From Candidatus Gastranaerophilales bacterium (GTDB taxonomy: Bacteria > Cyanobacteriota > Vampirovibrionia > Gastranaerophilales > Gastranaerophilaceae): a stretch of DNA of 64,000 nt. Of the stretch, positions 53,364 through 62,768 are shown piece by piece. Location of the stretch: NCBI GenBank assembly GCA_944325525.1, contig CALVAK010000004.1, forward strand, positions 1 through 64,000, in the 5' to 3' direction. Every line of letters starts with the position of its first letter. Positions within the stretch are counted from its first letter, which is position 1. The notes under the pieces are model-generated. The model saw nothing but the letters and a program-made list of their open reading frames with translations. It was not told the origin of the DNA and made no database searches. Both the position numbers and the translations under genes were made by a program.

Positions 53364-55219
53364 TCTACAGTTTTTATTTTCATAACACAATCCTTACACT
53401 TGAATTCAACAAGGTACTCCTTGTTGAATTCGTCTATTAAAAAGAATGGCTCTTTATAGCGTTTTATAGGATTTTGTTTGTGGCATAGTCCTAATTGATT
53501 TTTTATACAATATTTTGATACCATAACTTCTCTGTTTGAAATGTTATCTGAACTCTCTAATGCTTTCTCAATGACCTTTACTCCTCTTTCTTCATAAAAG
53601 ATTTTTGCTTTTTCATTGAAAACATTTGCTCTATAATCAAGCACTTCTGCAGGATATTTTATTATTTGAGTATTAATATATCTTTTTTCATATTTATAAT
53701 TTTTCCGTCTTATCTTTCTTAACCGTAGAGTTAATATTCTTCTTATCTCATTTATTTTTGAGACTCTAATAAAAGGTATATTTTCTATATCTATATCAAT
53801 TTTTTCAATAGAAAATTCAGTTTCACCTGATTTTGACAACTGTATTTTTAATGTATTTATTGCTTTTTCTTTATTATTTGCAGCCTCATATATTTTATTT
53901 TCGAGATAATTTGCACAATTTCCCTCTTCATCAGTTAGAAAGAATACGTAAAAATCATCTGTTTCTTTCATTCTCATCATTAAAGGAATTTTTCTTGTTA
54001 TGTTTGCGTTAAGAATACTTCCTTCAAATTTTTTATTATAGTTTCTATAAATTTTAATTCCTTCTTTAATCCCTTTTATTGATGCAGGATATACTGTATC
54101 CTCATCAATTTTATTTATATATGTTCCATTAAGATTTTTATTATCATCAAAGAAACAAATTCCATCACCGTTGTTTAATATACCGGTATTAAGTTTAAAA
54201 TAGTCTTTCTTTACACTTTTTACAATTCCAATATACTCACCCAGCGATTTTGAATAATTATATGTGGAAATATCTTTTTTTGAGTTGTCTATGTTAAACC
54301 GGGTGAATCCTCTGTTAAAAGATTTATATAAATTAGGTTCAAAATCGTATGTACTTTCTCCCTGAGATGATTTTTTAAGATTATAGTTGGAAAGTATTTT
54401 ATCTATTGCCTGTCTATAAAATGCTGTTGTATTAACTGTATATACTTCATTTTTTAATCTACCTTCAATTTTAAAAGAAGTAACACCTGATAAAATAAGT
54501 TCCTCCAACCTTTCAGACAAATTTAAATCTTTAAGACTTAAAAGGTACTTATTTCTTACAATGAATTTACCATCCGCATCCTTTAAAGAATACTGTTTTC
54601 TGCAAGGCTGGGCACATTCACCTCTGTTTGCACTTCGTCTTCCTATAGCATAACTTAAATAGCATTGTCCGCTGTATGAAACACATAATGCTCCATGGAC
54701 AAAACATTCAAGTTCTATTTTTGTACTATTTCGAATTTCTTTTATTTCTTCAAGAGTTATTTCTCTTGGAAGAATAACTCTTTTAAATCCGGTTTTTTCT
54801 AAAAATTTTATTTTCTCTACACTGTTATTATTACATTGAGTACTTGCTATTAAAGGAATAGGAGGCAAATTACATTTTAAAATTCCCATATCTTGAATTA
54901 TAATCCCATCTGCCCCTGCGGTATATAAATGCCATATTAGTTTTTCGATTTTTTCAAATTCTGAATCTTTTATAATTGTATTTAAAGTAACATAAATTTT
55001 TACTCTGTACCTGTGAGCATATTCAATAAGATTTATAATATCTTCAATAGAATTACCGGCCTGTACTCTTGCTCCGTACTTAAGATAACCTATATATACA
55101 GCATCAGCACCCGCATTAATTGCTTTTATTGCAATATCTTTATTATTTGCAGGAACCAGCAGCTCAAATTCTGATGTTTTCCAATTTGTTTTTGAGTCCT
55201 TGTCTGATTTCAAGAGCAT
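53360..55219 (-). CDS. U32 peptidase-family protein (RlhA/YegQ-like)
   Basis: The 619-aa protein has the U32 barrel with an Fe-S-type cysteine set: C172 and C179 in ECFVHGALCVSYSGQC (with C186), and C202 and C206 in GECAQPC. Enzymes of this group hydroxylate RNA: RlhA modifies 23S rRNA C2501 and TrhP modifies tRNA U34. The presence of a long C-terminal region (about 370-619) beyond the U32 core matches RlhA (DUF3656-type) rather than short YegQ or UbiU forms. The older protease label is probably misleading. Its ATG lies 56 bases inside the Clp_N gene, with AGGGG just upstream. Confidence 0.82.
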   Translation of the reverse strand: MLLKSDKDSKTNWKTSEFELLVPANNKDIAIKAINAGADAVYIGYLKYGARVQAGNSIEDIINLIEYAHRYRVKIYVTLNTIIKDSEFEKIEKLIWHLYTAGADGIIIQDMGILKCNLPPIPLIASTQCNNNSVEKIKFLEKTGFKRVILPREITLEEIKEIRNSTKIELECFVHGALCVSYSGQCYLSYAIGRRSANRGECAQPCRKQYSLKDADGKFIVRNKYLLSLKDLNLSERLEELILSGVTSFKIEGRLKNEVYTVNTTAFYRQAIDKILSNYNLKKSSQGESTYDFEPNLYKSFNRGFTRFNIDNSKKDISTYNYSKSLGEYIGIVKSVKKDYFKLNTGILNNGDGICFFDDNKNLNGTYINKIDEDTVYPASIKGIKEGIKIYRNYNKKFEGSILNANITRKIPLMMRMKETDDFYVFFLTDEEGNCANYLENKIYEAANNKEKAINTLKIQLSKSGETEFSIEKIDIDIENIPFIRVSKINEIRRILTLRLRKIRRKNYKYEKRYINTQIIKYPAEVLDYRANVFNEKAKIFYEERGVKVIEKALESSDNISNREVMVSKYCIKNQLGLCHKQNPIKRYKEPFFLIDEFNKEYLVEFKCKDCVMKIKTVD

Positions 55220-56534
55220 CTACCCCTAATATACTTAATGCTTTCATAGCAAGAGAGTCGGGCTGATTACATATTGCAATTAAAAGATCATCAGCAGTCG
55301 TTTTGATTTTGTTTTGAGACTTGGCTATATTCCAGGCATCTTCCAGTATCAATTTTGCTCTCTGACTGAAAGTAATCTCATTTGAAGTGTAATCTTCATT
55401 TACGCCTATTAATTCTTCTATAACATCTCTGGCATCTTTTATTATTACACCTAAATCCCTTAATACTTCAGCGGCAATACTATTAGCTTCAAGCACAATA
55501 CCCAGTAAGATTAATTCACTTCCGACAACACTGTTTCCGATTCTTCTTGCTTCTTGTTTTGCCAGTCTCATAATATATAGTGTTTCATTTTTTTGTTTTT
55601 CAATTGGCTGAAGAATTTTTTCCTCAAGCAGATATTCGTTTACATTTAGTTCTTTTAATATGTTATACGCTATACCTTTCTTTGATTTTAAAAGCCCAAG
55701 TATTATATGTTCCGGCAAAATAGACGCATTCCCCGATTCTTTTACGATATCAAGAGCATTTATTAATGCTTTTAATGCATTGGGGGTAAATATTATTTGT
55801 TTATCTCCAAACTCAGCCTGTCTTGATGTAATTTCTTTAAGTTTGGTTGAAAAACTATCGGAATTTACTCCAAATTCATTTAAAATTTTTACAACTTCAA
55901 GCGAACTATCATCCAGTATTGATTGCATTATTTGTTCTGTTCCTAAAATTTCATAATCGGAGGTTGATAGTTTCGCAATTGCTTTATCAAATATTTTTGC
56001 TGAATCAGAACTTTCTATTAATGAAATTATGTTCTCATTTCTGTCATTTCTTCTTCTTTTTTCAATTATCTCAGGATGTTTTGTTTTCTTTGGTTTATTT
56101 GTAGATAGAACATTGTAAAACATTGATTTCATTTTATCAACATCTATTCCTTTTTCCTTTAATACTTTTGTAAGCTCCAATTTAGGATAATCCCACACCG
56201 CAAGGAATAAATGTTCCGGTCTTACATATGAATTCCCTAATATTTTTGCTATATCAAGCGTTCTTACAAAAATATCTTTTGAAGAATCAGAAAAGACAAC
56301 AAATTCTACAGGCTTTACTACTGCTCTTTTATTTAAAAGTTCTTCTATTTCTTTTTTTAAATCATCTATTTGTATTTTATGAACGGAAAAAGTTTTCACT
56401 ATTATACTGTTTGTATCATTTAATAACGCAAGCAATAGATGTTCTGGATATATTTTCTCGTGATTAAACTCAATTGCATATATTTGAGCAGTTTTAACTA
56501 TATCTATTGCTTTTTCCGTAAATTTTTCAAACAA
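55164..56534 (-). CDS. Clp_N-repeat protein without an AAA+ domain
   Basis: The 456 aa consist of three Clp N-domains, each a pair of four-helix repeats. They lie at about 1-145 (FTEKAIDIVKTAQIYA, YPEHLLLALL, then RPEHLFLAVW), 175-305 (LPEHIILGLL) and 310-450 (ELILLGIVLE). In ClpA, ClpB and ClpC one such domain precedes two ATPase modules; here there is no Walker motif. Single Clp_N proteins without ATPase are known (ClpT of chloroplasts), but three in tandem are uncommon. It may be a substrate-binding adaptor or a competitor for Clp adaptor proteins. The start is TTG with AAGGA upstream. It overlaps the U32 gene at its end. Confidence 0.82.
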   Translation of the reverse strand: MFEKFTEKAIDIVKTAQIYAIEFNHEKIYPEHLLLALLNDTNSIIVKTFSVHKIQIDDLKKEIEELLNKRAVVKPVEFVVFSDSSKDIFVRTLDIAKILGNSYVRPEHLFLAVWDYPKLELTKVLKEKGIDVDKMKSMFYNVLSTNKPKKTKHPEIIEKRRRNDRNENIISLIESSDSAKIFDKAIAKLSTSDYEILGTEQIMQSILDDSSLEVVKILNEFGVNSDSFSTKLKEITSRQAEFGDKQIIFTPNALKALINALDIVKESGNASILPEHIILGLLKSKKGIAYNILKELNVNEYLLEEKILQPIEKQKNETLYIMRLAKQEARRIGNSVVGSELILLGIVLEANSIAAEVLRDLGVIIKDARDVIEELIGVNEDYTSNEITFSQRAKLILEDAWNIAKSQNKIKTTADDLLIAICNQPDSLAMKALSILGVDALEIRQGLKNKLENIRI

Positions 56535-56592
56535 AATTCAAATCCTTAAAATAAATATATATGTATTTTACCACATAACATTATATTTGTAA

Positions 56593-56988
56593 TTATATCT
56601 CAATAATCTTATCTATTATAGCTTTAACAACTGCCTGTACTCTATCTTCAACTTGCATTTTTTGTAAGATGTTTGCTACATGTGCTTTGATTGTGTATTT
56701 ACTTACAACAAGTTCTCCTGCTATTTCTCTGTTTGTTTTCCCTTCCACTATATATCTTAAAACTTCTACTTCTCTTTTCGACAAATTATAATATATCTCT
56801 CCCGGTATCGGGTTTATTTTTATTTCCTTCTTTTTTAAAATTTTAGATACAACTTCTTTAGATACAACTATATTTAATTTATATTTACCTCCTGTTGTTT
56901 TTTTTATATCTGATTTCTTTATTTTAAAAATTATATTTTCATCATCACCAGAACAGTAATTATTTAATCCCATATTATATTCTTCCAT
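56593..56988 (-). CDS. LuxR/GerE-type DNA-binding protein
   Basis: The C-terminal 65 residues are a LuxR-type helix-turn-helix with LSKREVEVLRYIVEGKTNREIA and VSKYTIKAHVANILQKM. The N-terminal half is short, with a Lys-rich segment and no receiver domain or aspartate pocket. It is therefore an orphan regulator that cannot be phosphorylated like NarL. The target is unknown. I start it at the ATG 56986-56988 (131 aa), preceded by AGGTTGG; a TTG 13 codons further out has no ribosome-binding site. It sits between the Clp_N gene and the GerMN gene on the same strand. Confidence 0.85.
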   Translation of the reverse strand: MEEYNMGLNNYCSGDDENIIFKIKKSDIKKTTGGKYKLNIVVSKEVVSKILKKKEIKINPIPGEIYYNLSKREVEVLRYIVEGKTNREIAGELVVSKYTIKAHVANILQKMQVEDRVQAVVKAIIDKIIEI

Positions 56989-57109
56989 TATTAACCAACC
57001 TGACAAATACAATTCAAGACATTTCAATTCTCTTAAATTTGAATAAATTTAATCTCTGAATAATATTTTTACATTAATAACGAAAAATTATACTAACATA
57101 TTTTCTTTT

Positions 57110-57733
57110 TTAAACTTCCAGCGAATTTTCACTCAACGGTTGGGTAATCATAATGCCTTCTCCGCCTATGCAATTAACCTGTTGCCCATCCAAATATAAA
57201 TATATTTTTTTCTTTTCGGAATTATTTATTGCAGTTTTTATTAACTGCATCATCCTTGAATATACACTGTCTGTACCGCCTCCGTATTGAAAATCAGAGC
57301 TGAAATCTATAATTACTTTTTTTGATGTTTGTTTTATCCCCAATAATTTTGTTGATTTCGGAATTTCACTATACGCACCTGTTGATTTTTCTACAATATT
57401 CGGTCCTTTTAAAAGTTCCTTTATAGCAAATTCCAGTTTGTTTTCACCTGTTGGAATTTCTCTTTGTACCTTTTTATATATTCCGTTATCATTTTTATCA
57501 AGTGCAAGAAAATATATATATGCCGTTTCTTTTTCTGCTATTTCTCCCGTCGGGACTTCTACAGGTTTCTTTACAACTTCTGTTTTCGATTCATCTTTAG
57601 AATTAAATTTTATTTCCGGAATCGAGCCTATTGATGATAAAAAATTATACACAGGAGTTTCATATTTTTCTTTTATATAGAAAAACGATAATATCAGTAT
57701 TATTAAAATTATTATTTTTGAAAAATTACTCAT
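57110..57733 (-). CDS. GerMN-domain membrane protein
   Basis: One N-terminal membrane helix (about 6-22) anchors a soluble GerMN domain (about 70-195). Its features are YIYFLALDKN, EFAIKELLKGP, SEIPKSTKLLGI, VIIDFSSDFQ and GGTDSVYSRMMQLIKTAIN. GerMN domains occur in GerM of spore formers and in envelope proteins of non-sporulating bacteria including Cyanobacteria; binding of a wall component is suspected. The start overlaps the DUF2993 gene end by 8 bases. Confidence 0.85.
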   Translation of the reverse strand: MSNFSKIIILIILILSFFYIKEKYETPVYNFLSSIGSIPEIKFNSKDESKTEVVKKPVEVPTGEIAEKETAYIYFLALDKNDNGIYKKVQREIPTGENKLEFAIKELLKGPNIVEKSTGAYSEIPKSTKLLGIKQTSKKVIIDFSSDFQYGGGTDSVYSRMMQLIKTAINNSEKKKIYLYLDGQQVNCIGGEGIMITQPLSENSLEV

Positions 57734-58589
57734 TTGGTTTTCCGTAATTTTGGTTAATTATAAATATACCTTCTGTTGATATAATATTATCTTCTATTTT
57801 TACATTTGTAATATATATTTTGCAATACTTTGTATCTATAGAATTTATTTGATAATATAGAGGGTTGATTTTATTGATTAAAGGTGCAAATATATCATTT
57901 TTTATTATATTATTTTTTGATAAAAAAGTAATATTTTTTAATACAATATTATTATTTTTCACCTCGATATCCGTTGAAAGATTAATATAAAATGGTTCTG
58001 AAAATATAAATGTTTCTACAGGTATAGAAAAGAACATTTTTCCATTTTTTATCTTTACAACCGGAGTTTTTATTTCAAAGCCTTTCACCCCATTAAAGGT
58101 AAATGTGCATTTTTTTAGCTCTCTTTGGAATTGATAAGATTTTATTATTCCCTCTATATCTGAATTTGTTATTGTACTTTTAAATTTAAAAGCCAAATCA
58201 TGAGGAAAAAATATTTTATTATTACTATATACTATTTTGTTATAAGGACAGACTGTCTGAGCGTAAAAATTACTCATTCTCAATGCTTTATATGCAAGTT
58301 GTTTACAGGTAAGAGTCAGCGATTTAAACTCTCCTTTTTTTAATCTTTTTATGGAAAACAGTTCTAAAGAAGCATTAAATTTTGATGTCAATTCTTCTTT
58401 CAATTCTTTTTCTATAATCACTTCTGCAATTTTTTTTGATAGGAAGTTTAATCCTGTTATTTTATTTATTAACTTTTCATCTTCAATAATGGCGATACTT
58501 TCCGTTGGACAAACAATTGTGCATTCTTTCGCAGTTATACTGTTAAATGAAAGAAATATCATTAATATTAAAATTATTTTTTTTATCAT
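57726..58589 (-). CDS. Secreted DUF2993 (LmeA-like) protein
   Basis: A signal peptide (about 1-20) precedes about 265 residues with the DUF2993 pattern: a helix and strand ending with ELFSIKRLKKGEFKSLTLTCKQL, then long beta strands. The family includes LmeA, a phospholipid-binding envelope protein of mycobacteria, and many cyanobacterial proteins. Cys residues at 23, 27, 95 and 114 could pair after export. It is coupled to truB by a 4-base ATGA overlap and to GerMN downstream. A role in envelope lipid handling is inferred from the family only. Confidence 0.72.
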   Translation of the reverse strand: MIKKIILILMIFLSFNSITAKECTIVCPTESIAIIEDEKLINKITGLNFLSKKIAEVIIEKELKEELTSKFNASLELFSIKRLKKGEFKSLTLTCKQLAYKALRMSNFYAQTVCPYNKIVYSNNKIFFPHDLAFKFKSTITNSDIEGIIKSYQFQRELKKCTFTFNGVKGFEIKTPVVKIKNGKMFFSIPVETFIFSEPFYINLSTDIEVKNNNIVLKNITFLSKNNIIKNDIFAPLINKINPLYYQINSIDTKYCKIYITNVKIEDNIISTEGIFIINQNYGKPNE

Positions 58590-59443
58590 AATAACACCCT
58601 TCTCGGTTGAACATATTTATCTTGTATTTCGGCTATAGCCATAATCTTATTCTCTCTAACAAGAAGTATATTCCCCTGTTTTTTCTTTCTATCTTTAAAT
58701 TTATTTCCGTTTTTTAATTTATCACACTCTTCATCATTCAATTCGTATGTATCAATATTTATTATATCAATAGGATTTATAAGATGACTTTTAATAAAAT
58801 CTTCTGACTCATTTTCAGATATATCTATTGCATTTTCAATACTCAGCCCTGAAGATTTTATCCGTTTTAGTTCATACATTACAGCACCTGACCCTAACAA
58901 TACTCCTAAATCATTAACAATACTTCTTATGTATGTTCCTTTTGAGCAGGCAATATCCAAATATAAAGTTTGTTTTTCATAATCAAAAGACAATATTTCA
59001 TTTTTATATATTTTTACTTCCCTTTTTGGAATATCGTCAGGAATTTTTCCTTTTCTTGCAAGTTCATATAGTCTTTTTCCATTATAATGAACAGCGGAAA
59101 AAACAGGAGGAATCTGCCATATTTTTCCTGTTAAAGAAGAAAGTGCTTCTTCTATTTCCTCTAAAGAAATTTTTCTAAAAAAAGTCAATTCCACTTTCCC
59201 CTGAATATCATAAGTATCTGAAACTTTACCTAGATATATTCCCGCAATATATTCTTTATCTTCATCAAGATAATCAATAAGTTTTGAAGCTTTACCTATT
59301 GCGACCGGAAGAACCCCCGAAGCTAAAGGGTCAAGTGTTCCGGCATGGCCTATTTGTTTAATACCGGTTATTTTACGCAATATTGAGATAACTTTATGTG
59401 AAGTTATTCCCGAGGGTTTATCTACATTCAAAAACCCGAACAT
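58586..59443 (-). CDS. truB: tRNA pseudouridine-55 synthase TruB
   Basis: TruB makes pseudouridine 55 in the T loop of tRNAs and acts as an RNA chaperone. The catalytic Asp is D38 in GHAGTLDPLASGVLPV, and the RNA-binding GTYIRSIVNDLG segment is present. The 285-aa length and the C-terminal PUA-like region (about 235-285) are standard. It belongs to the infB-rbfA-truB cluster, 5 bases after the rbfA stop. Confidence 0.95.
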   Translation of the reverse strand: MFGFLNVDKPSGITSHKVISILRKITGIKQIGHAGTLDPLASGVLPVAIGKASKLIDYLDEDKEYIAGIYLGKVSDTYDIQGKVELTFFRKISLEEIEEALSSLTGKIWQIPPVFSAVHYNGKRLYELARKGKIPDDIPKREVKIYKNEILSFDYEKQTLYLDIACSKGTYIRSIVNDLGVLLGSGAVMYELKRIKSSGLSIENAIDISENESEDFIKSHLINPIDIINIDTYELNDEECDKLKNGNKFKDRKKKQGNILLVRENKIMAIAEIQDKYVQPRRVLL

Positions 59444-59448
59444 TTATA

Positions 59449-59799
59449 TTAAATCTCGCCTCTTGAAATTTTATTAATTAACTCGGTGACATTAGCCCCT
59501 CGTTCCAGAGAATTATCAGGTATAAATCTTAATTCAGGAGTAAGTCTTAATCTGACTCTTTTACCTACTTCATATCTTATTTTTGCTGTATTGTCCGTTA
59601 TTGCTTTTATTGTTGTATTCTTTTCTTCTTCAGAAGCATAAACGGAATAATACACTTTTGCATAAGAATTATCATGAGAAATTTCAATATCTGTTATAGA
59701 AACAACACCGTGTATTCTGGAATCTTTCAATTCCTTTTGAATAATATCCGCTATTTCTTTCATTAAAGTTTTTCTTATTCGTTCATTTCTTAAAGACAT
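59449..59799 (-). CDS. rbfA: Ribosome-binding factor A
   Basis: RbfA is a KH-fold 30S maturation factor. Recognised segments are RNERIRKTLMKEIADIIQKELKD, VSITDIEISHDNSYAKVYYSV and LTPELRFIPDNSLERG. I start it at the ATG 59797-59799 (116 aa), with AGG about 9 bases upstream; a TTG two codons earlier is the alternative. It lies between infB and truB, the near-universal order. Confidence 0.93.
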   Translation of the reverse strand: MSLRNERIRKTLMKEIADIIQKELKDSRIHGVVSITDIEISHDNSYAKVYYSVYASEEEKNTTIKAITDNTAKIRYEVGKRVRLRLTPELRFIPDNSLERGANVTELINKISRGEI

Positions 59800-59814
59800 A
59801 AACAATACCTGCTA

Positions 59815-62454
59815 CTAAACTAACACTTGTCTTTCAATTTCTTCGGTAGTTGTAACTTTAATAATATCGCCCTCTTTTATATCATTAAATTTATCAAAAG
59901 AAATACCACACTCAAAGCCTTGAGCAACTTCTTTTACATCATCTTTAAACCTCTTAAGCTGGTCAATCTGTCCTTTAAATATTTCAATTCCATTTCTTTC
60001 GACAACGGCTGTTTTGTTTCTAACGACTTTACCTTCTGTGATATAACAACCGGCTATTTTGTTTGTTTTACCAACTGTAAAGACTTGTCTGACTTCAGCT
60101 TTACCGAGGAAAATTTCTTTAATTTCAGGCTGTAATAAGTTTAGCATTGTCTGCTCTAAATCTTCCAGAACCTGATAAATTATATTATATTTTTTTATCG
60201 TTACTCCGTGTTTTTCAGCAGCAACTTGAGCATTTGTATCTTCTTTAACTGTAAATCCTAAAATAATTGCATTACTTGCACTTGCTAACATTACATCTGC
60301 TTCTGAAATATCTCCAACTCCCACATGAACTATTTTGGTAATAATCTCTTTTGATTCAAGCTGTGATACAGCTTGAGAAACAGCTTCAGCAGCACCGTGA
60401 GTGTTTGCCTTTATTATTAGATTCAATCTCTTAATACTATCATCACTATTGCCCACATGTTCATTTCTTATATGTGCCGGTTTCATACTATCAAGTTTGG
60501 AAATTCTTTCTTTTTCTTTTCTTTCTTCCCAAATAGCTCTCATTACTTTTTCATTTTCAACAGCTTCGAATCTGTCACCCGCTTGTGGAACTTCAGTTAA
60601 CCCGAGAATTTCAACAGGTGTTGATGGCCCTGCATCTTTTATTCTTTCTCCAGAATCAGAAATAAGAGCTCTTACCTTACCGCAGACACTTCCTACTACA
60701 AAACAGTCACCGGTGTGAAGAGTACCATTTTGAACAAGCAATGTGGCAACAGGCCCTTTCCCTTTATCAAGTTTGGCTTCAATAATTACTCCTGATGCCA
60801 GTGCCGATTTATTAGCACGTAAATTTTGTACTTCGGCTAACAGAAGAATATATTCAAGTAATTCATCTATTCCTTTGCCTTGAAGAGCACTTACTTTTAC
60901 ACAGATTGTATCTCCGCCCCATTCCTCAGGAACAAGTCCATATTCAGTTAATTGCTGCATTATTTTATCAGGATCAGCACTCGGTTTATCAATTTTATTT
61001 ACTGCAACAATAATAGGAACTTCTGCTGCTTTTGCATGGTTTATTGCTTCTATTGTTTGAGGCATTATTCCGTCATCAGCAGCAACAACCAGAATTGCTA
61101 TATCCGTAGCTTGAGCTCCTCTGGCTCTCATTTCTGTAAACGCTTCGTGCCCCGGAGTATCAATAAAAACTATTTTCTTATCACCGACAAAAACTGTATA
61201 TGCACCTATTGATTGTGTTATACCTCCGACTTCAGTAGATACAATCTTATGCTTTGATGCTCTTATTGAGTCTAATAACGTTGTTTTACCGTGATCAACA
61301 TGTCCCATTATACTTATAACAGGAGCTCTCTGTTCAAGTAAAGATTCATCTGTTTCTCTTATAGCTTTTTCTTTTTCTTCTTTTTCCAGTTCTTGTTCTA
61401 TATATTCATTTAAATCTTCTTCTAAAATCTCAAGTCCGAAGTTTTCACATATTTTCTTTTGCGTTTCAACCGAAATTACTTCATTTACCGTTGTTAAAAT
61501 TCCTTGCATCATTAAAAATTTAACAATATCAGCAGATGATTTGCCAATCTTATCTGCCAGCTCACCAACTGTGACAGGTTTATTAACAACAACCTGAGTT
61601 ATTTCGGCATGCTCATTTGTGTCTTTTGCTTTTTTCTTATGTTTTTGAGCAATTGCTTTTTCAAGACTTATCAGTTCTTGTTCTTCTTCTTTATTTTTAT
61701 ATTGTTTTTTCTTCTCTTTTTGACCTTTTTTCTTATACGAGGAATTTGACGGCGATTTGTTTTCGTATATATCCTGGGAAATTATATGATGTTGCAAAGG
61801 TCGTTTCGGAAGAACCCGTTCTTTATTTTCTTCATTTTTTACTGTTTTATTTTCAGTACGATTTCTGTCAAATCCGGGTTTTCTTTCGCCTTGTTCTCTT
61901 GAAAAAGCCGGCTTATGAGCATTTGTTTTTTGTTTCTGCTCCTGTTTAAATTCTTTTTTCTCAAAGGAAGAACTTTCTCGACTCTTCTGTCTGTTTGCAG
62001 CCATAATTTCTTGTCTGTGTTTTTGACTGTTCTTGTTATTATATTCAAGGAGTGAACGAATTTGAGGAACAGGCTGTGTATTTTCTTTTTTTTCCGATTT
62101 CTCTTCTTCCTTTTCTTTTATTTCCTTTTCTTCGTTTTTTACTGATTCACTTTCTTTTTTAGGCTGTATTTCGGGTTCTTCTTTTTTTATTGTTTCTGTT
62201 ACTGTTTCTTTTTGCTCTGAACTTCCTGGTGCTTTTGCTTTTTTTATAATAAAAGCTTTTGGTTTTTTAACGGGTTCTGTTTTGTCTGCATTCGGCATCG
62301 AAGCTTTAATTTTCTCTATCTGAGCCGGAAGCAAATTACTTGAATGAGATTTTACTTTTATATCCAGCTTTGTATTAAGATATTCTATAAAATCCTTATT
62401 CGTCATTCCATATTCTTTTGCAAGTTCATATACTCTTTTTGTTTCAACCGTCAT
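59815..62454 (-). CDS. infB: Translation initiation factor IF-2
   Basis: IF-2 is the GTPase that brings fMet-tRNA to the 30S subunit. An IF2_N domain opens the protein (YELAKEYGMTNKDF), followed by a Lys/Glu-rich linker (about 75-280), and a second IF2_N (VGELADKIGKSSADIVKFLM). The G domain has GHVDHGKT, DTPGHEAF and NKIDK. Domains II-IV follow, ending with an EGDIIKVTTTEE segment. I start it at the ATG 62452-62454 (879 aa); the longer frame begins at a TTG nine codons upstream and adds a basic leader not usual for IF-2. Length is typical. Several low-complexity stretches of the linker make long reading frames on the opposite strand that are not genes. Confidence 0.96.
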   Translation of the reverse strand: MTVETKRVYELAKEYGMTNKDFIEYLNTKLDIKVKSHSSNLLPAQIEKIKASMPNADKTEPVKKPKAFIIKKAKAPGSSEQKETVTETIKKEEPEIQPKKESESVKNEEKEIKEKEEEKSEKKENTQPVPQIRSLLEYNNKNSQKHRQEIMAANRQKSRESSSFEKKEFKQEQKQKTNAHKPAFSREQGERKPGFDRNRTENKTVKNEENKERVLPKRPLQHHIISQDIYENKSPSNSSYKKKGQKEKKKQYKNKEEEQELISLEKAIAQKHKKKAKDTNEHAEITQVVVNKPVTVGELADKIGKSSADIVKFLMMQGILTTVNEVISVETQKKICENFGLEILEEDLNEYIEQELEKEEKEKAIRETDESLLEQRAPVISIMGHVDHGKTTLLDSIRASKHKIVSTEVGGITQSIGAYTVFVGDKKIVFIDTPGHEAFTEMRARGAQATDIAILVVAADDGIMPQTIEAINHAKAAEVPIIVAVNKIDKPSADPDKIMQQLTEYGLVPEEWGGDTICVKVSALQGKGIDELLEYILLLAEVQNLRANKSALASGVIIEAKLDKGKGPVATLLVQNGTLHTGDCFVVGSVCGKVRALISDSGERIKDAGPSTPVEILGLTEVPQAGDRFEAVENEKVMRAIWEERKEKERISKLDSMKPAHIRNEHVGNSDDSIKRLNLIIKANTHGAAEAVSQAVSQLESKEIITKIVHVGVGDISEADVMLASASNAIILGFTVKEDTNAQVAAEKHGVTIKKYNIIYQVLEDLEQTMLNLLQPEIKEIFLGKAEVRQVFTVGKTNKIAGCYITEGKVVRNKTAVVERNGIEIFKGQIDQLKRFKDDVKEVAQGFECGISFDKFNDIKEGDIIKVTTTEEIERQVLV

Positions 62455-62504
62455 TATTGTTTCCCGTTTTCTTATATACAACCATATTATAGTTGTAACA
62501 CAAT

Positions 62505-62768
62505 TTATATTTTAAGTACAGTATAGAGTTCTTCTTTTATGTTTTCAGTAAGTTCACTCTTTAAATAATGTTCTATTTTCTTTTTCTTTAAAGCATTTTC
62601 AAGACATTCTTTATTTTTACATATATATACAGAACGACCTTGTATCTGTGAATTATAATTAATTTGTATAGTTTTCGTTTTATAATTTTTTGTTATTCTT
62701 ATCAATTGCTCTTTAGGTTTAATTAACCTGCACGACACACATTGCCTTAAAAATTTTTTATTATTCAA
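62505..62768 (-). CDS. ylxR: YlxR-family RNA-binding protein
   Basis: The 87-aa protein has the DUF448 features RQCVSCRLIKPKEQLIRI and GRSVYIC with K-x-E-C-L-E-NALKKK. YlxR is a small nucleoid/RNA-binding protein, usually between nusA and infB. The start is TTG, overlapping the stop of the PurD-like gene (TTGA), with AAGGA about 8 bases upstream. The neighbour on the other side, infB, begins 50 bases later. Confidence 0.9.
   Translation of the reverse strand: MNNKKFLRQCVSCRLIKPKEQLIRITKNYKTKTIQINYNSQIQGRSVYICKNKECLENALKKKKIEHYLKSELTENIKEELYTVLKI

Noticed and set aside
59827..62526. Long open frames antisense to infB
   Set aside because: They arise from the low-complexity Lys/Glu codons of IF-2, lack ribosome-binding sites, and encode Phe/Leu/Ser-rich strings with no family features.
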